Part shown: piece by piece, positions 1-7,717 of the stretch
How positions within the stretch are numbered: position 1 is the stretch's first letter
How the letters are laid out: every line of letters starts with the position of its first letter
Source of the DNA: Gordoniibacillus chartarius
GTDB lineage: Bacteria; Bacillota; Bacilli; Paenibacillales; NBRC-103111
DNA: 8,290 nucleotides
Direction: 5' to 3'
Assembly (NCBI RefSeq): GCF_042432825.1
Contig: NZ_JBHLWN010000032.1
Coordinates: forward strand, 1 to 8,290
Position numbers and translations under genes: made by a program
Notes under the pieces: model-generated
Seen by the model: only the letters and a program-made list of their open reading frames with translations
Told to the model about the DNA's origin: nothing
Databases searched by the model: none

Positions 1-610
1 GCCACTGGTCGTTCGGAAAGAACTTCCACCGGATGAAAATGCAGTACGACTTCGGCCTCAGCAAAATCTACGAGCTCGTCATCAATTCCGACCCGTGCTA
101 CGCCTTCCTGCTTGACGGCAATTCGCTCATCCAGAACAAGCTGATCGTCGCCCACGTGCTGGCGCACTGCGACTTCTTCAAGAACAATTCGCGCTTCTCG
201 CGCACGAACCGGAACATGGTGGAGAGCATGTCCGCCACGGCCGAACGGATCCGCGGCTACGAGATCGAATACGGCGTGAAGGAAGTGGAAAATTTCATCG
301 ACGCCGTCCTGGCGATCCAGGAGCACGTCGACCCTTCGCTGACGAAGCCTTACCGGCACGCGGAGCAGCAAGCGACAAAGCGCTTCTCGCTGCGCGGCGA
401 GGCCGATGCGGAGCCGGAGAAGCGGTTCCCGCCGAAGCCGGAGAAGGACCTGCTGCTGTTCATTGAAGAGTATGCGCCCGATTTGAAGGACTGGCAGCGC
501 GACATTCTCACCATGCTGCGCGACGAGATGCTGTATCTTTGGCCGCAGATGGAAACGAAGATCATGAACGAAGGCTGGGCTTCGTATCGCCAAGGTGCTT
601 ACGCAAATAA

Positions 611-651
611 GCTCTCCACGAACGATCAGGGATCGTCGGGAGAGCTTTCTT
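611..651 (+). terminator. Strong intrinsic terminator just past the spoVR break
   Basis: GCTCTCC (611-617) pairs with GGAGAGC (639-645), CG (619-620) pairs with CG (637-638), and ACGATC (622-627) pairs with GATCGT (631-636) around an AGG loop. This gives a stem of 15 pairs with two single-A bulges. TTTCTT follows directly, then a second T-rich run at 657-665. It would stop read-through from spoVR before the retropepsin unit and marks the left edge of the accessory DNA. Confidence 0.85.
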
Positions 652-664
652 ATTGCTTGTTTTT

Positions 665-673
665 TGGTACAAT
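665..673 (+). promoter_or_regulatory. Extended -10 promoter of the retropepsin unit
   Basis: TGG followed by TACAAT forms an extended -10 (TGN plus a near-consensus hexamer) of the housekeeping sigma-A type. No good -35 is visible at the 16-18 bp distance (the sequence there is like CTTTCT, inside the tail of the preceding terminator), which is tolerated with extended -10 promoters. The predicted transcript would start near 680, giving a leader of about 25 bases before the start at 706. Confidence 0.6.
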
Positions 674-692
674 GGAGGTAACAGAACCTTAT

Positions 693-698
693 GGAGGT
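693..698 (+). promoter_or_regulatory. Ribosome binding site deciding the start at 706
   Basis: GGAGGT lies 7 bases before the ATG at 706. An in-frame ATG at 691 is preceded by another GGAGGT (674-679), but that copy would lie at or upstream of the predicted transcript start, directly after the -10 box. The 706 start is therefore preferred. Confidence 0.7.
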
Positions 699-705
699 GC
701 CAGCC

Positions 706-963
706 ATGCAATGGGAAGAAGTTCGGAAGATTTACCCCGACCAATACGTAAAGCTGCAGATCCTCACGTCGCATACAGAAGGTAATACCAAATATGTGGA
801 TGAGGTCGCCTTGATTAAAGCCATCCAAGATCCCAAAGAGGCAACCCAAGAACTGCTTCGTTCGAAAGACGGCATCATTGTGTCCCACACCTCGAATGAA
901 GAGCTGAAAATCGAAATCCGTACACTCCGTGGCTTGCGGGGAGTTGTCCAATATGAAAATTGA
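706..963 (+). CDS. Small conserved protein (85 aa) coupled to retropepsin-like protease
   Basis: An 85-residue soluble protein starting MQWEEVRKIYPDQYV. It is a small alpha/beta-looking chain with no signal peptide, membrane segment or cysteine. The pattern W-E-E-x-R-x-x-Y-P near the start, an acidic middle, and a late V-S-H-T-S-x-E-x-L segment followed by an R-G-L-R-G element resemble a family of small uncharacterised proteins that I recall being encoded next to retropepsin-like genes in Firmicutes and cyanobacteria; that family memory is not checked here. The start is chosen from GGAGGT at 693-698. Its last 11 bases overlap the start of the protease gene, so translation is likely coupled and the two products may work together as partner, substrate or inhibitor. 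No biochemical function is known to me. Confidence 0.85.
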   Translation: MQWEEVRKIYPDQYVKLQILTSHTEGNTKYVDEVALIKAIQDPKEATQELLRSKDGIIVSHTSNEELKIEIRTLRGLRGVVQYEN

Positions 964-1339
964 TCTCGTGGATGGACTGCTGCAGACCTCGATTACGATA
1001 AATTATAAGGGACAAGCCCTTACCATTGACAAGCTGGTCATTGATACCGGTGCTTCTCATACGCTCCTTTCCGCCGATGCTGTGGCTGATATTGGTGTTT
1101 ACTTTGAAACCGGCGACGAAATCGTCAGTGCTTTCGGCATTGGCGGCGAGGAAAGCTGTTTTAGAAAAGAGTTTGATGCTGTGATGTTGGGCGATTTTCA
1201 GATTGAAAATTTCAAGCTTGATGTTGGTGCTCTGCATGAAAAGCTTGAGATCAATGGGCTTCTCGGATTGGATTTGCTGATGGCGGCGAATGTTGTTTTG
1301 GATTTGAATAAGCTGGTTATGTATTCAGCTAAAAAATAA
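953..1339 (+). CDS. Retropepsin-like aspartic protease, single domain
   Basis: A 128-residue protein with the aspartic protease signature I-D-T-G-A-S at residues 30-35 (catalytic Asp31), a possible flap F-G-I-G-G-E-E at 61-67, and the second conserved block G-L-L-G-L-D-L-L at 102-109. These are the expected elements of a bacterial retropepsin-like (A2/Asp_protease_2 type) fold. With one catalytic Asp it must dimerise to form an active site, as viral retropepsins do. There is no signal peptide or membrane helix, so it should be cytoplasmic. An open frame extends back to a GTG at 929, but the ATG at 953 has GGGGAG about 9 bases upstream (938-943) and begins where the fold begins (MKIDLVDGLLQ). 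It overlaps the upstream gene by 11 bp. The family assignment is firm; substrate and role are unknown. Confidence 0.9.
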   Translation: MKIDLVDGLLQTSITINYKGQALTIDKLVIDTGASHTLLSADAVADIGVYFETGDEIVSAFGIGGEESCFRKEFDAVMLGDFQIENFKLDVGALHEKLEINGLLGLDLLMAANVVLDLNKLVMYSAKK

Positions 1340-1363
1340 AATTAGGTCGCCCGAAGGCAACCT
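1331..1363 (-). terminator. Shared convergent terminator, strongest for hsdS
   Basis: AGGT(C)GCC at 1344-1351 pairs with GGC(A)ACCT at 1356-1363 around a CGAA tetraloop. Read on the minus strand, directly after hsdS, the stem is followed by the T-rich run AATTTTATTTTTT (complement of 1331-1343), a typical intrinsic terminator. On the plus strand the following tract (ATCATTTGTG) is weaker but may also end the retropepsin transcript. Confidence 0.8.
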
Positions 1364-1364
1364 A

Positions 1365-2804
1365 TCATTTGTGACTGTTGGATAGTAGATCTTTAATTAA
1401 AGCAATGGGACTAGCTTCAATCTCATCATATGTACCTAAATCGCCACTATATGCTTTGGCTAGTATTGCCTTTTCGAGACTGTTTAACAGGTCATCAATC
1501 TTAAGTGTTTCAAATATTGATCTTTCGTTATCAATGTAATTGTCGAGTAACCTGGTTATTTCAGCAATTTCTTCTTCTGGTGGCATAGGTACAATTAATG
1601 AAGCAAGCTTACTTGCATTTATGTTGGCTTGCCCAACTTGCTGAGTAACCATCGAAAGTAGGTAATTCCTACCTAAATGACTATTAATATAGTAACAAAT
1701 ATATCTAGCTATTTTTTCCTTGAAAAAGAGTCTAACATTCACTAAATATGAGGCGTAAGTCATCTTTGTCGCCTGTTTCCCACGAACTACAGCAGTTTTG
1801 CCAACTAATTCATAACTATTTGTCCTGTTAAACAACAAGTCGTATTCTTCCAACTTATATTTCTCAACATCAGCATGGTCAATCGGTAGGTATTTCAAAT
1901 TATCTAAGATTAGCTGCCCATCGTGGATGTTTCCCATCCGCAGGACAGGCACACCCACATCATCATTAGTTTTTGCTGACGTTCCGTAAGTAGATACTTC
2001 AATCAAATCTTCAAGGCGTATCCATTTCCAACCATATGGTAGTTCAAACGGCGCGGATGTTATTTCCTTGCCAATCGTTTTGCTTTTCTTATCATTTCTT
2101 AGAGCAATTATCTTTTGAAGTAACGTTTCAACAGAACCACTTTGCACATTTTCAACCCGCCAATTTCTCGTCAATTCCCCACGAAAAGCCTTCTCCAAAA
2201 TTGCCGCTCGGCGAAGTTCAAAGGTTTCTTTGGCTTCTTCAATTAACTGTTTTGCTTGATTGATTTTGTCCAAGAGACTTTCGAGTTTGTCAGCAATTCG
2301 TTTTTGTTCATTTAGTGGTGGAATAGGCAATGGAATAGCATTCATATTTTTCTGATTCAGCTTTGGTTGGGCTGACCCGCTAACATATTTGTTTAGACTA
2401 ATGGAATTAAGATAATACTCAACAAACTTGTTAGGGAACTCTCCCCTAGTTCTTAAAACATGAGCGTGATTGTTAACCCAGATCTTTCCCTTCGCTAAGA
2501 AAGCAATTGGTTTGGTCCTTGTAACTAGATTTGCTCCATCTTCGCCCAGTAATATAAATTCACCTTCATGTGTAAAACCATCAATATAGTCGATTACCCC
2601 TGAAGCTCCATAGTATGGAAAGGGACCTTGTCGGTCTCTACGTTCGTCTGTTGAAATCGGAACACGTAGATTATCGTAGTTTTCAAGGTAAAAACCCAAT
2701 CTTACCCAAACCCAATTATCCGGGACTTTATAAGGCTGCTCTTCTACCGGCACAAACGCCTCTTTCAACACCTCTTCAGGTGACTTCACATTTTTCTTAC
2801 TCAT
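1365..2804 (-). CDS. hsdS: Type I restriction-modification specificity subunit HsdS
   Basis: A 479-residue DNA-recognition subunit that directs both methylation and restriction. It has the classic duplicated plan. Target-recognition domain 1 starts around P-D-N-W-V-W-V-R-L (28-36) and includes PFPYYGASGVIDYIDG and WVNNHAHVLR. Central conserved helical region 1 starts at PPLNEQKRI (about 162-216). Domain 2 begins at LPYGWKWIRL (255-264). Conserved region 2 starts at MPPEEEIAEI (about 415-470) and ends in an A-I-L-A-K-A-Y-S-G-D-L motif that mirrors A-I-L-E-K-A-F-R-G-E-L of region 1. The start is ATG at 2804, which overlaps hsdM by 8 bp; the open frame runs upstream but lies within hsdM. Much of the gene is visibly more AT-rich than hsdM and hsdR, especially around 1500-1860, which fits exchange of recognition domains. 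The target sequence cannot be read from here. Confidence 0.96.
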   Translation of the reverse strand: MSKKNVKSPEEVLKEAFVPVEEQPYKVPDNWVWVRLGFYLENYDNLRVPISTDERRDRQGPFPYYGASGVIDYIDGFTHEGEFILLGEDGANLVTRTKPIAFLAKGKIWVNNHAHVLRTRGEFPNKFVEYYLNSISLNKYVSGSAQPKLNQKNMNAIPLPIPPLNEQKRIADKLESLLDKINQAKQLIEEAKETFELRRAAILEKAFRGELTRNWRVENVQSGSVETLLQKIIALRNDKKSKTIGKEITSAPFELPYGWKWIRLEDLIEVSTYGTSAKTNDDVGVPVLRMGNIHDGQLILDNLKYLPIDHADVEKYKLEEYDLLFNRTNSYELVGKTAVVRGKQATKMTYASYLVNVRLFFKEKIARYICYYINSHLGRNYLLSMVTQQVGQANINASKLASLIVPMPPEEEIAEITRLLDNYIDNERSIFETLKIDDLLNSLEKAILAKAYSGDLGTYDEIEASPIALIKDLLSNSHK

Positions 2805-4284
2805 TACCGTACACCTCGGTTGCTTCTGCAACCAATGACAGCTTTGGCTTGCTCTCCTCGTATCCATTCTGCTTCGTCTCAATAGCCTTCAACTCAGCAA
2901 CAACTTCACCCAGTAATGCCAAAGCCTGTTCCAGCTTCGCGATAGCCTCTTCCGCAGAATCAATCGGATCAGGCAAATTATCGTAAGCGGACAGCGACTC
3001 ATCGGCGATCAAGCCGATGTCGAGGCTGTCGTCCTTCTTACGGATCTCCTCACGCGTAAATACGTTCCACCGCTCATCTTCCACCTTAGTACGATCGTCA
3101 GCTGTATAAGCTGCAACAAACGCGTCAAAATGAGCCACAGTCAATGGCGTACGCTTTCCGAAGCTCGGCATATTCGTCCGCAGATCATACACCCATACTT
3201 CCTTTGTGCTGTCCTTATCCGTTTTCTCACGGCTAAAGAACAATACGTTCGTCTTTACACCCTGAGCATAGAAAATCCCTGTTGGCAAGCGCAGGATCGT
3301 ATGCAGGTTACACTTATCCATCAAGTCAGCACGAATTTTTGCGCCTACGCCGCTCTCGAATAGAACGTTATCCGGCAGAACAACCGCCGCGCGTGCTTTA
3401 CCGTTCGATTTCAATGCACGATAGATATGCTGAAGGAAGTTCAGCTGTTTGTTCGTGGTCGTAAACGTTAAGTCGTCACGAGTGGGGCGTTCTCCGCCTT
3501 GCTTTGTACCAAACGGCGGATTGGTCATGATCACATCGAAGTTTTTCAAGCTTGCACCGTCATCAGACAAAGTATCGCCAAGCATAATCTCGCCATGAAT
3601 ATCATGAAGCATTGCATTCATCATCGCTAGACGATGCGTATCCTTAACCAATTCCACGCCTGTGAAAGCTTGATACTTTTGAAACTCCGCTTCCTTTTCT
3701 CCCAGATCGAAATAGTCGTCCGTCTTGTTGCGCACATGACGGTCTGCCGCGATCATAAAGCCGAACGTTCCCGCAGCAGGGTCGTTACACCGCTCACCCG
3801 GCTGAGGATCAACGAGCTTCACAATAACATCGATCAACGGACGTGGAGTAAAATACTGCCCCGCTCCCGACTTCGTCTCACTAGCGTTTTTCTCGAGTAA
3901 TCCCTCATAAAGATCGCCGAGTCCTTCTTCCTTAGCGCTGTACCAGTCGAGCTGGTCGATCGACGTGATGATCTTCTCCAGGTTTTTGGGCTCATTGATA
4001 TTCGAGGTCGCATTCATGTAAATCTGCTTAATCGTGTCATTGCCCTGAGCTCCAAGATCCAACAACAGCTGACGATAATGCTGCTGCAGCGCAATCCCAT
4101 GGCGCTCCGTTAGAGAGTCCCAGCGATAATTTTCCGGCAGGATACCTTCGTTATCTGTTTCCTTCATCATTTTTAAAAATAGAAGGTACGTTAGTTCCGT
4201 CACATATTGATGATACGTGATGCCGTCATCACGCAGTACGTTGCATAAGTTCCACAGCTTTTGTACAATATCCTGATTGCCCAT
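2797..4284 (-). CDS. hsdM: Type I restriction-modification DNA methyltransferase subunit HsdM
   Basis: A 495-residue N6-adenine methyltransferase subunit, probably acting in an M2S core. An N-terminal HsdM_N helical domain (about 1-130, WNLCNVLRDDGITYHQYV) is followed by Q-Y-F-T-P-R-P-L (143-150). The AdoMet-binding motif D-P-A-A-G-T-F-G-F is at 168-176, and the catalytic motif N-P-P-F-G-T at 255-260. All key residues are present, so the enzyme looks active. The C-terminal 70 residues are charged and helical, as expected for contact with HsdS. The ATG directly follows the hsdR stop (TAAATG, no gap), and an AGAGGG inside the hsdR end can serve as ribosome site, with somewhat long spacing. The end overlaps hsdS by 8 bp, so expression is likely coupled and stoichiometric. 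Confidence 0.97.
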   Translation of the reverse strand: MGNQDIVQKLWNLCNVLRDDGITYHQYVTELTYLLFLKMMKETDNEGILPENYRWDSLTERHGIALQQHYRQLLLDLGAQGNDTIKQIYMNATSNINEPKNLEKIITSIDQLDWYSAKEEGLGDLYEGLLEKNASETKSGAGQYFTPRPLIDVIVKLVDPQPGERCNDPAAGTFGFMIAADRHVRNKTDDYFDLGEKEAEFQKYQAFTGVELVKDTHRLAMMNAMLHDIHGEIMLGDTLSDDGASLKNFDVIMTNPPFGTKQGGERPTRDDLTFTTTNKQLNFLQHIYRALKSNGKARAAVVLPDNVLFESGVGAKIRADLMDKCNLHTILRLPTGIFYAQGVKTNVLFFSREKTDKDSTKEVWVYDLRTNMPSFGKRTPLTVAHFDAFVAAYTADDRTKVEDERWNVFTREEIRKKDDSLDIGLIADESLSAYDNLPDPIDSAEEAIAKLEQALALLGEVVAELKAIETKQNGYEESKPKLSLVAEATEVYGNE

Positions 4285-7200
4285 TTATGCCAGATCCCTC
4301 TTTCTAGGTGTGTATAGTGCAGTATTGATCGTCGTGACAATCGTATCGATCTCACCGTCGAAGATTTTATTCAACTGCTTGTAGCCGCCCTTGCTCTTGA
4401 ATGGCTCCACATCAAATGCCTTCTCCGGGTTAGGATCCAATACCGATTCCTGCAGCAGCTGCTTCTCGATCCGCTTCAACCAATCCTTCTGAACCTTCGA
4501 CCAGACCTTCATATCATAAATCTTTTTCATCGCGCCCTCAATACGTTCTTCATGGCTAATCAATGGATCGCCTAGTGCCTGCTGACGGATGAAGCTGATA
4601 ATGTCCGCTGCAATATCTTCATTCTTCGCATCGCGCCATGCTGCCTGCAGCATTTTCTCCGAATAACCCTGTTGATCCAGTGCTACGCGCAGCTTGCGAA
4701 GCTCCTCACGGGTCAAATCATTCGGACGTGTGCAAATGATGGTGAGCGCCGGAATCAGGTTCAAATTCTCCTTAATAAACGCATGGAAGCCTTCTAAGTA
4801 ATCCTCCGGCTTCTTAGCGTTACCGTAACCGCGAGACGTGGAAAGAAGCTTATCCTCATGATTGGAAATATAAATACGATGCGCTCTGCCGCGATTTTCA
4901 TCAATAAAGCCAACCAGCGTTTTCTTCGTCTGCAGCTCAGAGCCGATCTGAAGTGCATCCGTGTTCTTCAGTGATTTGATAAAATCATCCACATTCATTC
5001 CACCGGACAGCGCCTTAAAATCCTCATGATCCTTAGCCGTCCAAGTGCGTTTCTTCCGCTGAATCTTCGCAATAATTTCTTCCTTGTGCTGCTTGCCCTG
5101 CTCTTCGCTATCTAGCTGAGCCAACTCATCTACGAGCATATCAAGCGTAACAGACGGCTTTGTAACGACCGGCTTCATGTCGGTGTACGGCTTCAAGCTT
5201 TCATAAATCCCAACCGCATCATAAATCATAAAATGATCCTTGCCAATGTCATCGCACCTTCTGGTCGCTCTCCCCAGCATTTGCTCATACAATATCCTTG
5301 AACGTACCCGGCGAAGGAACACAAGATTCGTTATGCTTGGAATATCAACGCCCGTAGTCAGCAAATCAACTGTTACAACGATACTCGGAAGCCGCTCATT
5401 TTTAAAAAGTTTAATGGCATGCAGCGGATCTTTGATCGATCCTGTAATTTTCAACACCGCATTGTCGTCAACAGCCCCGTACGCTTTCTCCAACTCTTCT
5501 TTGAAGATTCGCACCACCATATCGGCATGGTCATCCGTCGCGGCAAAAATTAGCGTCTTACCGTCCGATTCCGGATCGATAGATTTGGTAAGCTCGGCAA
5601 GGATAACGCGGTTGAAACTCTCCGTAATGACAGTCTTATTGAACTGAGTCACATCAATATTGATTTCATCCTGCAGCATTTCCTTGTCGATGGTACCTGA
5701 GGACACATCATACACCGCAACCTCTTCGCCAATCTGCCACTTGATTCCGTTCTTCTTGAGCAAGGTCTCGAACTGCATAGGAGGCTCATGATCGATGAGA
5801 TACCCATCAATGACTGCTTCTCGATAGGAATAGCTGAATACCGACCGACCGAATATCTCAACCGTATGCAGCGCGGGCGTAGCCGTCAACCCGATACGAA
5901 CCGCGTCAAAGTAATCGAGCACCTTCCGATACTTGCTCACGTAATCCTCATGATCGCGGAACGTCAGCTCCAGCTCCGACATTTCCTTATCGAGCGTATA
6001 GCCGCGATGCGCCTCGTCCACTAGGATACAGTCATATTGATCAACGGATGGAATATCACTCTCATTCTCGTTGTAAAACAAGCGTTTTACCATGCCCTGT
6101 ACAGTAGCTATGTGAACCTTCGTTTCCTGATTGGGCTTCTTGTCATCTAACGTTTGCAGTTCGAAAATTTCTGTAAAAGAATGATAGCTTTCCAGCTTCG
6201 AATCCTTAAATGCCGCCTCCGCCTGCCGACCTAGCGCCGAACGGTCGACAAGGAACAGGACCCGTTTAAAGCGGTTATGCTTAATGAGGCGATAAAGCAG
6301 ACCGATCGCCATCCTTGTTTTCCCTGTGCCCGTTGCCATCGCCACCAGAATTTTACGTTCTCCGGCAGCAATCGCCTGCTCAACGGAAAGGATTGCGTCC
6401 TCCTGATACGGACGCAGCTTAAGGTAGTCTAACGTCTCATCCTGCAAGTCCTTGGTCGCTTGCTCTTGATCCTGCTGCAGCAGACTCTTCAGACCTTGCG
6501 GAGAATACCACGCCTGCAGCGGACGTGGATGATTCGTTGGTTTGCGGGCGTCGAGGAACCAAATACCGGACAAATGCTTAAGCTGCTCCAGGTAAGGGCG
6601 TCCGTTTGTGGAGAAAAGGAAAGGCACCTGATAATTCCCCCAAGGACCATGAATGATCTCATCACCATGACGCACGACCTGCATCGCATATTTCTTGGCT
6701 TGGGCAATATCTGCCTCCACATTCTTACTCATCCGCTTAGCTTCGACGATGCCAACCAGCTCTAATCCGCAGAACAGCGCATAGTCGGCAAAGCCTGTTT
6801 TGAGCGCCCACTCTGCAATCGCAAGGTTTCGACCCTTCTCCGGGCGTACTCCGAGACCGTAGCGTAGTGTCTGAGAATCCGCTTCCCAACCGGCTTGGCG
6901 AAGCTTTTCATCAATAATCAGTCGCGTCTCCGCCTCAGTAAGAGAGAGAGCGCTGCCAGCCTGCTTGGATTTCGTTTGGCGCTTCCGCTTATCCTCTTGT
7001 GTAACGGTTGTTTGATGCTGACGAAGTGTCTCCAACTCTTGCTGCAGCTGCTCCATCCGCGCCTCATAAGACTGGGCTAACTGATCCAACTGCTCCTGAT
7101 TGCCAGCCGTATCCTGCTCTATTGGTTCGACATAGTCTGGAGCTTGAAAGTCCCACTCGCCGTAGACCTGCATAAACCACACGCTTAGTCGGAAGGCAAG

Positions 7201-7530
7201 CTGCGTCAATGCTTGAGCTTCTCTGGTTGAGCCATACCCCGCTTCATGCGCCGCTTTGTTGCCAATCTTGCGGAGCGTGTGCAGCATATCTGAAATTTCA
7301 TCGGTTAACAGGTCTTCACGCATTAATTGGGTTAACCGGTCTACCTGCGTCACCACTCTAGATTCATCTAGTTCTTCGAAAGCATATATGTACTTCGTTA
7401 ACGTCTCACCAAACATCCGAAGTTTGATCAGTGTTGTGTTGGGATCAACAAATAAATTCCGCTCAGCCATTTCTCCGAGGTCAGATAAGATTTTCCAGTG
7501 TTTTTCTAAAAAATGAAAATTTCCACCCAC
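4285..7530 (-). CDS. hsdR: Type I restriction enzyme motor/nuclease subunit HsdR (EcoEI-like)
   Basis: About 1081 residues from the preferred GTG at 7530. Order of parts: a helical N-terminal domain (about 4-130, NFHFLEKHW to WFMQVYGEWD, DUF4145-like); a predicted coiled coil (about 142-175, rich in Q, L and E); the HsdR_N nuclease with D249 and E263-A-K265 as the PD-(D/E)xK site; a superfamily 2 translocase with Walker A A-T-G-T-G-K-T (399-405), D-E-A-H (505-508), T-A-T-P (549-552), T-T-G-V-D-I-P (725-731) and Q-M-L-G-R-A-T-R (750-757); and a C-terminal EcoEI_R_C-like region. It cleaves DNA after ATP-driven translocation when bound to the HsdM-HsdS core at unmethylated sites. The helical N-terminus and C-terminal region are typical of EcoEI-type (type IB) subunits. 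All catalytic motifs are intact. No convincing sigma-A promoter is evident directly upstream, where a coding remnant lies. Confidence 0.96.
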   Translation of the reverse strand: MGGNFHFLEKHWKILSDLGEMAERNLFVDPNTTLIKLRMFGETLTKYIYAFEELDESRVVTQVDRLTQLMREDLLTDEISDMLHTLRKIGNKAAHEAGYGSTREAQALTQLAFRLSVWFMQVYGEWDFQAPDYVEPIEQDTAGNQEQLDQLAQSYEARMEQLQQELETLRQHQTTVTQEDKRKRQTKSKQAGSALSLTEAETRLIIDEKLRQAGWEADSQTLRYGLGVRPEKGRNLAIAEWALKTGFADYALFCGLELVGIVEAKRMSKNVEADIAQAKKYAMQVVRHGDEIIHGPWGNYQVPFLFSTNGRPYLEQLKHLSGIWFLDARKPTNHPRPLQAWYSPQGLKSLLQQDQEQATKDLQDETLDYLKLRPYQEDAILSVEQAIAAGERKILVAMATGTGKTRMAIGLLYRLIKHNRFKRVLFLVDRSALGRQAEAAFKDSKLESYHSFTEIFELQTLDDKKPNQETKVHIATVQGMVKRLFYNENESDIPSVDQYDCILVDEAHRGYTLDKEMSELELTFRDHEDYVSKYRKVLDYFDAVRIGLTATPALHTVEIFGRSVFSYSYREAVIDGYLIDHEPPMQFETLLKKNGIKWQIGEEVAVYDVSSGTIDKEMLQDEINIDVTQFNKTVITESFNRVILAELTKSIDPESDGKTLIFAATDDHADMVVRIFKEELEKAYGAVDDNAVLKITGSIKDPLHAIKLFKNERLPSIVVTVDLLTTGVDIPSITNLVFLRRVRSRILYEQMLGRATRRCDDIGKDHFMIYDAVGIYESLKPYTDMKPVVTKPSVTLDMLVDELAQLDSEEQGKQHKEEIIAKIQRKKRTWTAKDHEDFKALSGGMNVDDFIKSLKNTDALQIGSELQTKKTLVGFIDENRGRAHRIYISNHEDKLLSTSRGYGNAKKPEDYLEGFHAFIKENLNLIPALTIICTRPNDLTREELRKLRVALDQQGYSEKMLQAAWRDAKNEDIAADIISFIRQQALGDPLISHEERIEGAMKKIYDMKVWSKVQKDWLKRIEKQLLQESVLDPNPEKAFDVEPFKSKGGYKQLNKIFDGEIDTIVTTINTALYTPRKRDLA

Positions 7531-7543
7531 CACAATCACCCCC
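7528..7543 (-). promoter_or_regulatory. hsdR ribosome site and GTG start choice
   Basis: On the minus strand GGGGG (7543-7539) followed by TGAT closely matches the anti-Shine-Dalgarno complement GGAGGTGAT. GTG codons lie at 7539 (overlapping it), 7533 (5 bases after GGGGG) and 7530 (8 bases after). Spacing, together with the family start pattern of a short lead before N-F-x-F-L, favours 7530, with 7533 possible and 7539 unlikely. Confidence 0.6.
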
Positions 7544-7652
7544 GATACTTAAGAATAGCTTTTAACATAAACTTATATAGGTCTACGGTATCAATCCATA
7601 TGTATTCGACATCTTTTTCTAAATCCCCTGCATTTATGGAAATTTTCTGATA
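7536..7652 (-). pseudogene. Coding remnant upstream of hsdR, C-terminal end only
   Basis: A 38-codon open stretch after an in-frame TAG (7655-7653) reads YQKISINAGDLEKDVEYI followed by WIDTVDLYKFMLKAILKYRG and a TGA (7538-7536) that sits inside the hsdR ribosome site. The residue mix looks like a real soluble alpha/beta C-terminus, not noise, and the stop is placed as in a translationally coupled operon partner of hsdR. No start codon with a ribosome site is present. A one-base shift at the GGGG run (plus-strand C run 7625-7628) would join it to an upstream frame reading MYMLKVGGLVSENFHKCRG. I do not recognise the family. It may be the tail of a gene lost when this edge was rearranged. Confidence 0.35.
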
Positions 7653-7717
7653 CTAGTCCTCCTACTTTAAGCATATACATAGGAGAATTGATGACAGTGG
7701 TAATGCTCGCTTTCAGC

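Larger units (their letters stand above)
1..785 (+). pseudogene. spoVR: SpoVR family protein, internal fragment, 3'-truncated
   Basis: The frame is open from base 3, so the true start lies left of the window. It opens with HWSFGKNFHRMK and continues through QYDFGLSKIYELV, CYAFLLDGNSLIQNK, HVLAHCDFFKNN and NEGWASY, all hallmarks of the SpoVR family of sporulation and cortex-related proteins (about 460-470 residues in Bacillus). By comparison with the family as I remember it, the segment corresponds to roughly residues 53-247. After NEGWASY (to about base 587) the family continues with a W-H-A-R type segment, but here the frame reads RQGAYANKLS, crosses a terminator and the next promoter, and ends at a TAA at 783-785. 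About 65 codons are therefore alien tail, and half of the protein is missing. The GC-rich codon use of bases 1-560 contrasts with the DNA that follows. Most likely a non-functional left copy broken by insertion or recombination. The family call is near certain; loss of function is inferred. Confidence 0.9.

Noticed and set aside
691..705. ATG at 691 as start of the small protein
   Set aside because: Its GGAGGT (674-679) directly follows the -10 box and would lie at or upstream of the transcript start, while the ATG at 706 has GGAGGT at 7 bases.
350..951. Minus-strand open frames across spoVR and the small protein gene
   Set aside because: Mirror frames of real plus-strand coding sequence, with cysteine- and serine-rich composition and no ribosome sites.
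929..952. GTG at 929 as start of the retropepsin gene
   Set aside because: The added residues do not belong to the fold, and the ATG at 953 has a well-placed GGGGAG.
2805..2882. Upstream extension of hsdS by 26 codons
   Set aside because: It lies within the hsdM coding sequence, is rich in R, C and Q without family similarity, and the ATG at 2804 overlaps the hsdM stop in a standard coupled arrangement.
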